This document shows positions 11,269 to 21,609 of a stretch of 64,000 bases of DNA, piece by piece. Made by a program: the position numbers and the translations under genes. The notes under the pieces were generated by a model. That model was not told the origin of the DNA. It saw nothing but the letters and a program-made list of their open reading frames with translations, and made no database searches. Location of the stretch: the NCBI GenBank assembly GCA_949358305.1, contig OX442315.1, forward strand, positions 34,684,427 through 34,748,426, written 5' to 3'. Origin of the DNA: Strigamia acuminata. Taxonomy: Eukaryota; Arthropoda; Chilopoda; Geophilomorpha; Linotaeniidae. How positions within the stretch are numbered: position 1 is the stretch's first letter; the number at the start of each line of letters is the position of its first letter.

Positions 11269-12403
11269 TGTCACGGCCCGGTGTTACGCGTACAAAACGT
11301 ACGCATTGTTAACCCCGTGTTTTGTTCCAAGTTAAACCTAATTTTGTCATCTTCCTACCTTTGTTGTTTTGTTTATGTTTGATTCGTGAGTTTTCCTCAT
11401 TTTTCTCTCTATCTTATCTCTTACTCTCTCCTAACTTTCTCTTCATTCTCTCACTTTTCTCTTATCTACTCCTAGTTTTTCTTCTTTAGTTTATGATTTC
11501 GATGCAAGTCTATTTGCATATCTATTCTGGTCAGTACGCGTCGGCGTTAGTCATACACTTAGTATGCACCGACTGTACTGATTGGCTCTTGACTCTTCTG
11601 TGATTGGCCAAGCTTGGTTGAGTCCAAGTTTACCTCTCACCCTATTTTTCCTCTTTTGCTTCAGTTGATCTCAGTATCCCGAACGCGTAGGTGCTCCTTT
11701 GGAGCCAGTGCTCATGGCTGAGGTTTAACTCCGAAGCTCACTTGTAGCTTTGCTTTCGCCCTAGAATTCTGCAACACGGTTTCAGGCTTTCATTTCATTT
11801 CGCGTGTTAACTCACGGTTTTACACCACTCGTTCACCATTTGTTTTCCTGCTCCTTTTTGTTCATGTTTTATCGCCGTGACGCGTTATCCAAGGCCAAAC
11901 AGGATTTGTTGGCCATAAATTCGAAGTTTGTGTCGTTTATTTCGCGTGCGCGTGCATTTAGCTTAGTTTAGCCGCCTGCCATTTGGGCTTTAGCTTTAAT
12001 TAAGCATTAAGTCAGGTTTAGAGTTAGGTTTAGGGCCCGTGCGTTGTATAAGCACGAGTAAATTGCCCATCCTCGTTCAGACTCGACAGTTTGGGGTTGC
12101 TTATGAGCCACTACGAGACGTGCATTCGTTTGCCTTCGTGTGAAAACACGATTGTTGGCGGGTCACGCGTTGGGTTTTGGTTCAGACGCGACTACCGGAC
12201 ATTCTGTCCCCGAGTTTTACAGCTCGGGATACCCGGCCACAAATAAATATTAGTGTGGTGCACAGTATCTGAGAGTGTGTTAGCTGCCACTTCCTGCGCA
12301 CATTCGATTTACGGCAGGTACGAAACTACCAGGGTGTGTGAATTTACTGTTTCGCGGCGTCTTTCAAACGCTTCTAAACCACCTAGACTCGCGATCCATC
12401 ACA
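11269..12403 (+). repeat. 5' LTR (1135 bp)
   Basis: It runs from TGTCACGGCCCGG to CCATCACA. A TATAAG box at 12047-12052 and AATAAA at 12242-12247 place transcription start near 12075 and the end of R soon after 12260. The only difference from the 3' LTR that I can find is A at 11763. Confidence 0.95.
12047..12052 (+). promoter_or_regulatory. TATA-like box of the LTR
   Basis: TATAAG, about 195 bp upstream of the LTR AATAAA. The matching copy in the 3' LTR is near 21253. Confidence 0.5.
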
Positions 12404-12405
12404 CT

Positions 12406-12423
12406 TGGTGCCGAAACCCGGGA
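12406..12423 (+). promoter_or_regulatory. Primer-binding site, tRNA-Phe type
   Basis: TGGTGCCGAAACCCGGGA begins 2 nt after the LTR. Its complement ends TTTCGGCACCA. This matches the 3' end of eukaryotic tRNA-Phe, whose acceptor stem starts GCCGAAA, over all 18 nt. The tRNA match is from memory of the conserved tRNA sequence. Confidence 0.85.
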
Positions 12424-12579
12424 TTATCCCGTAGCTTTTCGATTGCTAGCCATATAAACTGTTTCCAGTGGGCTAGTAATCATTATTCGGAAAACAAAGG
12501 TCGAGTGGTATCGTTACTCGCCTTTTTTAGAGTGGATCATCCATTTGAGTTTTGCTGCGAAATTGCTTGAGTTGACGCA

Positions 12580-14694
12580 ATGGCAGAGGGAGGGCATCCT
12601 AAAGAGGATAACTCCAAGAGTGTGTGGCCTAGCTGGATGCGTAGAGTTGGGGAGCGCTTGTGTGATGAAACTCCACGGCGTCCCCTTGATGCGCGTCCTC
12701 CGAGAACCCGCTCAGAGTATGGCTTGCCCGTGGCAAGAGGCGGTGGGCCGCCGTATCTTTTGCGACCACACGGGGATGCCACAAGAGTAAAAGTAGAGAA
12801 TAAATCCACTTCAACGGATAGTACCTACTGCCTGGACACTACTCCGTCCACGCGTGAGTCGCATATCGACGCGTCTGCTTCGGACCTGCGAACGCCCATG
12901 TTGCCGTTGAATCCCTCGGCGCCACCTCAATCAAGGAGTAGTCCTGAGGATAACGTCGAGGAAGAGGAAGGAGAGGCTGGTCAACAGCCTCCAGAATGGC
13001 TACCGTATTTGCAAAATGCGGAATTGGCCATGAATGAGCGTATGGTCCGAGCATTAAACCAGTTCAGTCAGCATGTTGACTACCGACTGGGAAATTATAG
13101 AGATGAGACTCTTGTGGGAGTGAGACAAGTGATTAGGGCCGAAATAGTGGCATTAGCTGTACAACCGGAAGAGGGGGTAATTCCACCAGCTCAGCAAAGA
13201 CCTCATAACCCTTTGCCTGGTGACGGACCTCGTTCTGACGGTCAGAGGGGACCTGAGGGAAGTGTTCAGTCTTCACGCATTCTGACGCCTAGCGAGTTGA
13301 ACAGGCAAGGAATTGCAGCAGTAGGAAGGTTACAAGGGGATGTAAATCCTCGTTTACCTTCAAATGAGAGACCATCGGACGTGACAGCTCGCGCGGGGTC
13401 TCGAATGGGTACGCCCTCACAGTGTAACAGTGAGGTGATGAGGAGTATTATACGCTCGAAGTCGACAGCTGTTAGCTTGCCGGATACAGCAAGTGTTGAT
13501 CGCGCAGCGGCTGCGCGGGGGGATTCGGTAAATACGCGTTTGCAACGGGCGCGGGACGCCCAAGCAGCAGCGGTAACGCCGACGCCCCGGCAGCGGCCGC
13601 AGACGCGATATGATCAGTATGACTTGTCGCACGTGAGGTCGGAACATGTGCCGATATTTGATGAGGATGATCAATCCTATAATGCGGTCGAAAGATTCCT
13701 CGCGAAATTGCGCGCCCACTATATCATGACGCGCATTCCGGATGAGGCGTATATTGACTTGTTCATTCCTTTGGCGCTGTGTGGGAAGCCCTTAAATTGG
13801 TACTTGCACTTACGCCATAAACCAAAAACATGGGATGAATTTGTTATGCGTTTCCGGAAACGTTATTCCCTCAAGGAGGCCGAAGCAACGGTCCTCCTGA
13901 CGGATGCCTGGCAGGAAGTAGGGGATGATACGGCCGAATTTCTTTGTGAGATCAGTCGTTACCTCGAAATGATAGGTATTCGGGGGGATAGGCAACAATG
14001 GAATATGGCGAAACATCGCCTTCAACCGCAGATAACGGATGCAATGACTCGGTACGGAGTCCGCTTCATGTCGCAGGCCATAGAGATGGGGCAGGAGGCT
14101 GACAGCGAATTGGCGTTGCGTTCTCTTCAGCAGTATAAGTTCGATGAGCGCGGAGTGAGAAGAGGTCCGGTGCCTCGACCTCAATCCAAGGACAAGGATA
14201 AGCAAGCTGTTAAGGCAACCAAAAAGGTGGTAGAGCCTGCCAAAACAAAGGCGGCAGAAAAGCCTCCGCCCGGTCGCTTCCAGTTTGATAAACGGAAATT
14301 GGTTGCGTTGGCTGAAATGTTTGGGGCTACGAGTGAGGACCTGCAGAGTGTTGCTGGGCAGTCCGTTGTTAGTGTGGAACCTTCGAGAGTGCCAGAGCCG
14401 CAAATAAACGCGTCTGTAAAGGTTTCGGAGAATAAGCCTACTCCGGCTGTGGGGGCGGCACAATGTGGGCATTCTGCCCATACATTCGCCAATACGGCTA
14501 ATCCTCCGACAACACCGTTGCCACCCGGAGCTGAGTGGGTGCGCAATCGGAAGGACAGATGGTATATGCGGGATATTGAAAAACGCATTGCATTATGTCC
14601 CCACTGCTTTAAGCCCTGGCAGTTTCCGGGAAACGACCAGGGTCCACTGTCCAAACCATCCAACGGAAAGGCAGCGGACCCGAAATCCAAATAA
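12580..14694 (+). CDS. gag: Gag polyprotein of LTR retrotransposon (704 aa)
   Basis: This is the first ORF after the primer site. The start ATG sits in GCAATGG. The N-terminal third is low complexity and acidic. A Retrotrans_gag-like capsid region spans roughly residues 365-470, with LNWYLHLRHKPKTWDEF and FRKRY. A Lys/Ala/Pro-rich basic segment follows (about 530-570). The C-terminus has a CPHC pair and a CGHSAH segment but no canonical CCHC zinc knuckle. Gag packages element RNA and forms the particle. The stop at 14692-14694 lies 82 nt inside the open pol frame, so pol is probably made by -1 frameshifting at 14628. Confidence 0.9.
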   Translation: MAEGGHPKEDNSKSVWPSWMRRVGERLCDETPRRPLDARPPRTRSEYGLPVARGGGPPYLLRPHGDATRVKVENKSTSTDSTYCLDTTPSTRESHIDASASDLRTPMLPLNPSAPPQSRSSPEDNVEEEEGEAGQQPPEWLPYLQNAELAMNERMVRALNQFSQHVDYRLGNYRDETLVGVRQVIRAEIVALAVQPEEGVIPPAQQRPHNPLPGDGPRSDGQRGPEGSVQSSRILTPSELNRQGIAAVGRLQGDVNPRLPSNERPSDVTARAGSRMGTPSQCNSEVMRSIIRSKSTAVSLPDTASVDRAAAARGDSVNTRLQRARDAQAAAVTPTPRQRPQTRYDQYDLSHVRSEHVPIFDEDDQSYNAVERFLAKLRAHYIMTRIPDEAYIDLFIPLALCGKPLNWYLHLRHKPKTWDEFVMRFRKRYSLKEAEATVLLTDAWQEVGDDTAEFLCEISRYLEMIGIRGDRQQWNMAKHRLQPQITDAMTRYGVRFMSQAIEMGQEADSELALRSLQQYKFDERGVRRGPVPRPQSKDKDKQAVKATKKVVEPAKTKAAEKPPPGRFQFDKRKLVALAEMFGATSEDLQSVAGQSVVSVEPSRVPEPQINASVKVSENKPTPAVGAAQCGHSAHTFANTANPPTTPLPPGAEWVRNRKDRWYMRDIEKRIALCPHCFKPWQFPGNDQGPLSKPSNGKAADPKSK
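14628..14681 (+). promoter_or_regulatory. -1 ribosomal frameshift signal (GGGAAAC plus stem)
   Basis: The heptamer G GGA AAC at 14628-14634 is in register with the gag codons, as X XXY YYZ slippage needs. A 5-nt spacer follows. Then GGGTCCACTG (14640-14649) pairs with CAGCGGACCC (14672-14681) at nine of ten positions around a 22-nt loop that could support a pseudoknot. The -1 frame is open from 14613 and leads into pol. SRV-1/MPMV-type gag-pro junctions use the same heptamer. Confidence 0.8.
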
Positions 14695-17600
14695 GTCGGA
14701 CGTTGGAAGCTTTAGATAGCACAAGCGGTTGGATGGTACCCCCTGCGTTGCAGAAGACCAGTACCACCGCGTTAGCGGCTTTTAAGCCGAAAATGACAAA
14801 TTTCATTATGTTGTCACCACCCGAATTTTTGGCTTCCAAAGAGCCGAAATTGATAATCGGGTTGAAGGACCGTTGTCGGCGAGACGCGGCCTTTGTTAAA
14901 ATCGCCTGGATCAATATCGAGTTCATTGCAATGATGGACAGCGGTGCACAGACGTGCATAATGACCATGGCATTGTATGAAAAACTCGCAAAAGAGATAG
15001 GCATAGAAATGGTGAAACTGGACGAAACCATCCGGACAGCCGACAATCATATCACCAAAGTGGTTGGCTGTGCACAACTAGCCGTCCGTGCTCCTACGGC
15101 GGTAGTTTGCTTTACTTGCCTCATCATAGAGGAGGGGTCTCAAGAGCTCCTCTTGGGGCTGGATTTCTGCAAGGCAGTTGGTCTTTGTACAGACCACGCC
15201 AACGAATACTGGTTCCTCTTAGGGGATGGCACGAGGCACCCCTTCCTCACGGAAGAGCAAGCTAGGGCATCTGATCCAGTGATCTTATTCCCTTTAACAA
15301 AGGAACAACCTTCCCTTCCGGAGGGAATTGCGGTTAAGGGGCCCCCTCTTTACAACCTTCCGGCTTTGCGAAATCTGCCGGTCCCCAAGCCAGAGGAAAC
15401 GGCGGTGCCCGTCAAGCTGGTCGGCCAAAAGGAGCGGGAACTGACCCCCGAGATTCCTGCAAAGGAGGAGAAGGCAGAGGAGAAGCCTGGGGTCATCACA
15501 AAACCACCAATTAGTGAAGCTAACTGCGTCTTGCTGGGCAAACGTGATTTGGAGGTGGAGTTATTTGAGCCTCCACATGAAGACAATCCTTGTATTGTCA
15601 AAGTGGTTGTCGCTCGAAGAGGGCAAGACGCTCAAAAATGGACCTTCATATGGTCACCTAAGAGACGTGAAAAAACCGCACGTAAGCGCATCGTGCGAGT
15701 TACGCGTAAACTTGGGAGAAAGGCCATGTGTTTGAGTCAGATGCGTCGAGCCATTAAACTGCGTAAAGCAAGAGGTAAAGCGGTAGCTAAACGAACGTTG
15801 GTTGAGACTGCAGATTCTCCGAGTGGAGAGAGAAATGTCGTCGACAACGTGGAGCCCTCTTCTGCTTGTCAAAAGGCGGAAGGTACTCCAAGACAGCATG
15901 ATGTTAATTTCGTCCAATACATCCCAAACAGAGATCCTACCAACCTCGCTTGGGTGTATGATCAGCTGTGTAATCAGTTGGAGCCGAAACGCATTAATCA
16001 CGTAATGGATGCGTTGAAACCAGTTGCTCACATCTTTCGTGAGGAACTGGGGCTCTGTAATAACACACAGTTTGAAGTGAATCTGAAGCCTGATTTCCGA
16101 CCTATTCATGTCCCGGTACGTCCGGTGAATCCGGCAAAAAGGGAAATAATCGATGCCTATATCGACCAAAAGTTGGCGCAAGGAGTAATCAAGCGCTCCA
16201 AAAGCGACTGCGCCGTGGCGCCCGTAGTTGTCCCCAAAAAGGACGGACGCTGGCGCTGCGCAATGGATTTTAGGCCGATCAACTCCCAAACTTTGCCTGA
16301 TGTTTACCCCCTCCCAGATATCAACAACATCTTTGCATATCTGGGTGGGGCAAAATGGTTTTCCATTATCGACGGAAGGGAAGCGTTCCACCAAATAGGA
16401 GTCCGACCTGGAGATGAACGATATCTCGCGTTTATCACCCACAGGGGACTCTTTGAGTATACGCGTATGCCCTTCGGTCCGATCAATGGCCCTGCCACCT
16501 TACAAAGGGCCATGAATTTGACTCTAGCTGAGCATCTCTACAAGTTTGTCTTTGTGTACATCGACGACATAATCGTGTTTAGTAAGACCTTCGAAGAGCA
16601 TGTGACCCACTTGCAAAAAGTGCTCACTTTGCTCGACCAAGCGGAGTTTACAATGAACGCAGGAAAAACGGAGTTGTGCAAGACAAGTCTTGAGGTGCTC
16701 GGACATATTGTTGAGGAGGGACTTATTCGTCCCAACCCAAAAAAGACCGACGCGATCAGCAAGTACCCGGCCCCCACTAACTTGAAGGAATTACAACGCT
16801 TCAAGGGCATGATCGGGTACTACTCGTCGTTCTTTCCAGGATATTCCAAGACCTGTGAAGTCTTTCGAGTTCTTATGCGTAAGAATGCGCCATGGAACTG
16901 GACGGCGGCGCACCAGGCAGCTTTTGAGTATCTCAAAAATCAAGTGTCGCTATCTACTTTGCACAGGAACTTCCCGGACTGGAGTAAACCTTACATCTTA
17001 CAAACCGATGCGAGTTATTCTGGTCTAGGGGCTGCGTTGATGCAGATCAACAATGACGGCGTACGCGTCCCAATTGCCTTTGCGTCACGAGCCTTAAACA
17101 GTGCAGAGAAAAACTACACGGCAACGGAAATTGAGTGCCTGGCCGCCGTCTGGGCCGTTAAACGCTTTAGAGCATACCTCGAGTTAATGGATTTCTATCT
17201 AGAGAGTGATCACAAGTCTTTAACATGGCTGTGGGCCCAGCGCGAGCCAAAGGGCCGGCTGGCGAGATGGATTCTTTCACTATCGGAATATCGATTCACA
17301 TTCCTCCACTGTAGTGGTACGAAGAATCGGGTTGCCGATGCGTTGAGTCGAGCGCCAGTTGACCCGCCGATCGAGCTGGATGACGAAGACTGTCCAGCGT
17401 TGGATGACACGTACTACTGTGCGTACTTCGATGATTTCAACGACTGGCCAGTACCCAAAATGGAAGAGTTAGATGAGGTGACTCATTGGAAATCACCCAA
17501 CTGTAAGATCGTTAGAGCGGTAACAATGCGTAAGCAGAAACGTGCGTTCCTGGCGAGATTGAACGCCTTGTCGGCTACGACAGTGGATGTATGTCCGGTT

Positions 17601-19862
17601 GAGGACGAGCCCCCTCCAAAAAGAGGACCAGGCCGTCCACGGAAAATTCCCATTGCAAAGGGGCCGACTCAGGCGGGACCCTTGCCGGGAGCACAGCCTA
17701 CTCTGCCAATGTCGGACGAAGAATCTGTGGCGGTGTCTTTGCCTAAGGAAGACGTTCCTGTGAAAAGGAAAAGAGGTCGTCCGCGGAAGACTCCGGCCAG
17801 CGGGGACATGACGCAGCCTAAATCCTTACCCGTAACGCGTCCTATTCCACCAACTTCGGAAGAAGAGTCAGGTGCAGTTTCTTTGCCAATTGACGTTCCT
17901 GAGAAGAGAAAACGAGGGCGACCAAAAAAGGTTGTGGAGAAGCGACCGGTCGGAAGGCCGAAAAAGATTCCCATCATCTTCGATCGCTCTACGGGCTCGG
18001 AAGCCAGTGAAATGTCGTTGGACAGTGAGGAGCTGCCGGGAGACACGGACTCCGAGGAGTTTCAAATTCCTGTGATTCCACGGGACTTGTCACCGAGGAC
18101 CCAACCACGGCGAGGTTTGGTTTCACCAACACCCTCTATCGATGCGGAGTTGCTTGACCACTCTGAGCACTCGTCTGACGAGAGTTTCTACTCACTTCCG
18201 GCGGATCATCCGACAATTGAGATTCTCCCAACACAGAAAGCCGTTAAAGAAGCCCAACTAGCCGATGAATGGTCTAAGGGACTTATATTATATCTCAATT
18301 CAGGGTCTCTGCCGCCAGGTGAGATGGAGGCTGCAGAAATGAAGAAACGAGCAGTGGACATGGCGTTACACCGCGGTCTGCTGTGCAAGTTTCCACCAAC
18401 TAAGATCGGTCAACGAGCTCCTACGCGTCGTATTTACCTCCCTCAATCCCTTCGTTACAAGTATTTTCATTGCTTACATTTCCCACCAACCTCCGGCCAT
18501 CTCGGGATCGAGAAAACACTAATGCGTCTAAAAACCCGTGTGTTTTGGCCGGGGATGAAAAAAGATGTAGCAAATTGGATTAAAGTTTGTGAACCTTGTC
18601 AAAGGGCGAAGGTTGAGCGGAGGCTACCGTATGGCGAGATGGAGACCGCGAAACCGAGACGGTTGTTTCGGACCATTTACGTCGACTACTTCGGGAAAAA
18701 GTTGAAGTCCACTGGCGGACACTGCTACGCGTTCGTAATGGTGGATGCAGCCAGTCGCTGGGTGGACGTTAGACTCACCGAAAAGGCAGACGTTTCAACC
18801 ACAGTGAAACAACTTAAAAAGTTCACTTATAGATGGGCTTATCCAAAAACTATAATAAGTGATAACGCCCCAACCTTTCGCTCTGCCAAGTTCCAGGCAC
18901 AGTGTGCCGAGATGGGAATGGTAAATAAATATATTTCCGCCTATCATCCGCAAGGGAACTTGGCGGAAAGACTGAATCAATCCTTAAAAACGTGCATCCT
19001 CGCGTATATAGACGAACATACGCGTTGGGATAAGCACATTGGTTCTTTCATTTTAGCGATTAACACTGCCTACCAGACTTCACTCAAATTTTCACCTTAC
19101 ATGATGGTCACAGGACAAGAAGCACGTTTTCCAGGAGATGTCGACTCTGACACTGACGACGGAGAACCCCTGCCGCCAGATGAATCGCGTTTTCTTCATC
19201 GATATTTATTACGCATCCGTGAGGAGGCGAGGAAAAATCTGGATGCCGCACATCTACGCCATAAGCGTTGGTATGACCGAAAAAGGCGGCCCCATACGTT
19301 TAAACCCGGGGATTGGGTCACCGTCAAAAGTCGTGTCTTGTCATCAACTGATAAACAAATAAGTTCGGGTTTCCAACACCGAACTGAAGGAGTTTATATG
19401 ATTCATCGACTCCTTGGACTAAATACGGTGCTCCTGATGGACCAAGACGGGAAAATTTCCCAACCTATTCATGTGTCAGATCTTCGCCATTGGTACCAGG
19501 CTGAAGAGCCGGAAATTGAAGTTTCCGATGTCTCCAGCATGGTTAAAGGGCTAGAGGATCAAGAAGAATTGGATTCTGAGCTGGAAATCGATGAGGACAT
19601 TCCCCAGGAAGATTTGGACGACATTTCTGCACGCGTGGTCAAGTTCCAGACTGAAGTTCGGTCCATTTGCATCAATTTCGATAAGGAACGGAAACAACGC
19701 GTAAGAACATCGGAAAATGCAGCGGGAATCACCCCTTATCGCGGCCGTCTTGACGCGATATCATCCCAAGACGGAGCAGCAAATGGAGGACATCCTTGTG
19801 TATCGCGTCGTTGGAATCGTGGAAGAGCTTCTCCAGCTGATGTTCCCGGACGGCGCCAGTGA
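14634..19862 (+). CDS. pol: Pol polyprotein: protease, RT, RNase H, AT-hook linker, integrase
   Basis: Read in the -1 frame after the slip; the first in-frame ATG is 14733, but an independent start is unlikely. Residues here count from 14703. Protease: DSGAQ at 79-83 and LLLGLDF near 150. RT: YIDD at 619-622, preceded by the DFRPIN and MPFG-type motifs. RNase H: QTDAS (D769), TEIE and ESDHKS. A long Pro/basic linker then carries four AT-hook cores (GRPRK/GRPKK) at about 977, 1025, 1072 and 1084. Integrase: H-x6-H, CEPC, then D1328, D1387 and E1422 (DD35E). A GPY/F-like tail ends in an acidic region. There is no chromodomain. All catalytic residues are present and there are no stops. Confidence 0.93.
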   Translation, partial: RPGSTVQTIQRKGSGPEIQISRTLEALDSTSGWMVPPALQKTSTTALAAFKPKMTNFIMLSPPEFLASKEPKLIIGLKDRCRRDAAFVKIAWINIEFIAMMDSGAQTCIMTMALYEKLAKEIGIEMVKLDETIRTADNHITKVVGCAQLAVRAPTAVVCFTCLIIEEGSQELLLGLDFCKAVGLCTDHANEYWFLLGDGTRHPFLTEEQARASDPVILFPLTKEQPSLPEGIAVKGPPLYNLPALRNLPVPKPEETAVPVKLVGQKERELTPEIPAKEEKAEEKPGVITKPPISEANCVLLGKRDLEVELFEPPHEDNPCIVKVVVARRGQDAQKWTFIWSPKRREKTARKRIVRVTRKLGRKAMCLSQMRRAIKLRKARGKAVAKRTLVETADSPSGERNVVDNVEPSSACQKAEGTPRQHDVNFVQYIPNRDPTNLAWVYDQLCNQLEPKRINHVMDALKPVAHIFREELGLCNNTQFEVNLKPDFRPIHVPVRPVNPAKREIIDAYIDQKLAQGVIKRSKSDCAVAPVVVPKKDGRWRCAMDFRPINSQTLPDVYPLPDINNIFAYLGGAKWFSIIDGREAFHQIGVRPGDERYLAFITHRGLFEYTRMPFGPINGPATLQRAMNLTLAEHLYKFVFVYIDDIIVFSKTFEEHVTHLQKVLTLLDQAEFTMNAGKTELCKTSLEVLGHIVEEGLIRPNPKKTDAISKYPAPTNLKELQRFKGMIGYYSSFFPGYSKTCEVFRVLMRKNAPWNWTAAHQAAFEYLKNQVSLSTLHRNFPDWSKPYILQTDASYSGLGAALMQINNDGVRVPIAFASRALNSAEKNYTATEIECLAAVWAVKRFRAYLELMDFYLESDHKSLTWLWAQREPKGRLARWILSLSEYRFTFLHCSGTKNRVADALSRAPVDPPIELDDEDCPALDDTYYCAYFDDFNDWPVPKMEELDEVTHWKSPNCKIVRAVTMRKQKRAFLARLNALSATTVDVCPVEDEPPPKRGPGRPRKIPIAKGPTQAGPLPGAQPTLPMSDEESVAVSLPKEDVPVKRKRGRPRKTPASGDMTQPKSLPVTRPIPPTSEEESGAVSLPIDVPEKRKRGRPKKVVEKRPVGRPKKIPIIFDRSTGSEASEMSLDSEELPGDTDSEEFQIPVIPRDLSPRTQPRRGLVSPTPSIDAELLDHSEHSSDESFYSLPADHPTIEILPTQKAVKEAQLADEWSKGLILYLNSGSLPPGEMEAAEMKKRAVDMALHRGLLCKFPPTKIGQRAPTRRIYLPQSLRYKYFHCLHFPPTSGHLGIEKTLMRLKTRVFWPGMKKDVANWIKVCEPCQRAKVERRLPYGEMETAKPRRLFRTIYVDYFGKKLKSTGGHCYAFVMVDAASRWVDVRLTEKADVSTTVKQLKKFTYRWAYPKTIISDNAPTFRSAKFQAQCAEMGMVNKYISAYHPQGNLAERLNQSLKTCILAYIDEHTRWDKHIGSFILAINTAYQTSLKFSPYMMVTGQEARFPGDVDSDTDDGEPLPPDESRFLHRYLLRIREEARKNLDAAHLRHKRWYDRKRRPHTFKPGDWVTVKSRVLSSTDKQISSGFQHRTEGVYMIHRLLGLNTVLLMDQDGKISQPIHVSDLRHWYQAEEPEIEVSDVSSMVKGLEDQEELDSELEIDEDIPQEDLDDISARVVKFQTEVRSICINFDKERKQRVRTSENAAGITPYRGRLDAISSQDGAANGGHPCVSRRWNRGRASPADVPGRRQ
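17625..17970 (+). other. Four AT-hook motifs within Pol, between RNase H and integrase
   Basis: GPGRPRKIP, KRKRGRPRKTP, KRKRGRPKK and VGRPKKIP, encoded near 17631, 17775, 17916 and 17952. AT-hooks bind the minor groove of AT-rich DNA. They could tether integrase to AT-rich target chromatin, which would fit this insertion into an AT-rich satellite; that role is inferred. Confidence 0.85.
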
Positions 19863-20474
19863 CAGTGACTAATGTGAGGAAGTACCATTGCGAACTTGGT
19901 GAACGGTTTTCTCGAACGTGACTTTTGTTTTTTGCGCAACTTTTAAGTTCAAATGGATAAGTCTCCATTTGGACGCGTGTTTAATTTTATTGTTTGTGTT
20001 TAGCATTTCGAGTGATATTTGGTAACATTGCTTTTTACCCGACTGTGATATATAATTTATTTTGTTTGTTTTCTAGTGTTTTCCGAGGCTTGCTGCAGCT
20101 ATCCGCGTGCCCGAGAGATGCTTCATTCCTCCTCCGGTAATCATAGGCCGGTGGAGATGACCCCTTAAATTCTTTCCTCACGGGTGTGCGGATGGATGCA
20201 GTGAGTTCGGAGTTTCCAGCAATCAAGGATTGCAAGGCTAAGTATTTTTGTGTTAGTTTTAGATTTTCAAAGTGTAAGATTACCTTTTTGAGATTTGAGT
20301 GTATATTTTAACGCGTCTCACGCGAATGTTTTAATTTGCATCATGTTTACTTTTGATTTCATTTACTTCGCTAATGTTGCGATCGATTATGTTGTTGATT
20401 TTTATTATGTTTATAATTGTATCGTTTCATTACTTTCATTTAAACAGAGTAATAAAACTCTGGCTGTGGGGGCG
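19863..20474 (+). other. Retrotransposon 3' untranslated region with short polypurine tract
   Basis: 612 bp without a convincing ORF. GTGGGGGCG immediately precedes the 3' LTR and is the best polypurine-tract candidate for plus-strand priming. Confidence 0.6.
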
Positions 20475-21609
20475 TGTCACGGCCCGGTGTTACGCGTACA
20501 AAACGTACGCATTGTTAACCCCGTGTTTTGTTCCAAGTTAAACCTAATTTTGTCATCTTCCTACCTTTGTTGTTTTGTTTATGTTTGATTCGTGAGTTTT
20601 CCTCATTTTTCTCTCTATCTTATCTCTTACTCTCTCCTAACTTTCTCTTCATTCTCTCACTTTTCTCTTATCTACTCCTAGTTTTTCTTCTTTAGTTTAT
20701 GATTTCGATGCAAGTCTATTTGCATATCTATTCTGGTCAGTACGCGTCGGCGTTAGTCATACACTTAGTATGCACCGACTGTACTGATTGGCTCTTGACT
20801 CTTCTGTGATTGGCCAAGCTTGGTTGAGTCCAAGTTTACCTCTCACCCTATTTTTCCTCTTTTGCTTCAGTTGATCTCAGTATCCCGAACGCGTAGGTGC
20901 TCCTTTGGAGCCAGTGCTCATGGCTGAGGTTTAACTCCGAAGCTCACTTGTAGCTTTGCTTTCGCCCTGGAATTCTGCAACACGGTTTCAGGCTTTCATT
21001 TCATTTCGCGTGTTAACTCACGGTTTTACACCACTCGTTCACCATTTGTTTTCCTGCTCCTTTTTGTTCATGTTTTATCGCCGTGACGCGTTATCCAAGG
21101 CCAAACAGGATTTGTTGGCCATAAATTCGAAGTTTGTGTCGTTTATTTCGCGTGCGCGTGCATTTAGCTTAGTTTAGCCGCCTGCCATTTGGGCTTTAGC
21201 TTTAATTAAGCATTAAGTCAGGTTTAGAGTTAGGTTTAGGGCCCGTGCGTTGTATAAGCACGAGTAAATTGCCCATCCTCGTTCAGACTCGACAGTTTGG
21301 GGTTGCTTATGAGCCACTACGAGACGTGCATTCGTTTGCCTTCGTGTGAAAACACGATTGTTGGCGGGTCACGCGTTGGGTTTTGGTTCAGACGCGACTA
21401 CCGGACATTCTGTCCCCGAGTTTTACAGCTCGGGATACCCGGCCACAAATAAATATTAGTGTGGTGCACAGTATCTGAGAGTGTGTTAGCTGCCACTTCC
21501 TGCGCACATTCGATTTACGGCAGGTACGAAACTACCAGGGTGTGTGAATTTACTGTTTCGCGGCGTCTTTCAAACGCTTCTAAACCACCTAGACTCGCGA
21601 TCCATCACA
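20475..21609 (+). repeat. 3' LTR (1135 bp)
   Basis: Matches the 5' LTR except for G at 20969. AATAAA lies at 21448-21453. It ends CATCACA and is followed by the target duplication ATAC and the resumed satellite. Confidence 0.95.

Larger units (their letters stand above)
11269..21609 (+). mobile_element. Complete, recently inserted Ty3/gypsy LTR retrotransposon (10,341 bp)
   Basis: The order is 5' LTR, primer-binding site, gag, pol (protease, RT, RNase H, integrase), 3' LTR, which is Ty3/gypsy order. Both LTRs are 1135 bp, begin TG, end CA, and differ at one base (11763 A, 20969 G). The 4-bp target duplication ATAC (11265-11268 and 21610-21613) lies in the 26-bp satellite. ORFs are intact and a frameshift signal joins gag and pol, so the element may still be active. 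There is no envelope ORF or chromodomain. Its GC content is well above that of the surrounding lectin locus. Confidence 0.96.

Noticed and set aside
12406-12423. Whole tRNA gene
   Set aside because: Only 18 nt complementary to a tRNA 3' end are present, directly after the LTR, as expected for a primer-binding site.
14703-14735. Independent start of pol at 14703 or 14733
   Set aside because: 14703 is a TTG. The open overlap with gag and the in-register slippery site favour frameshifting.
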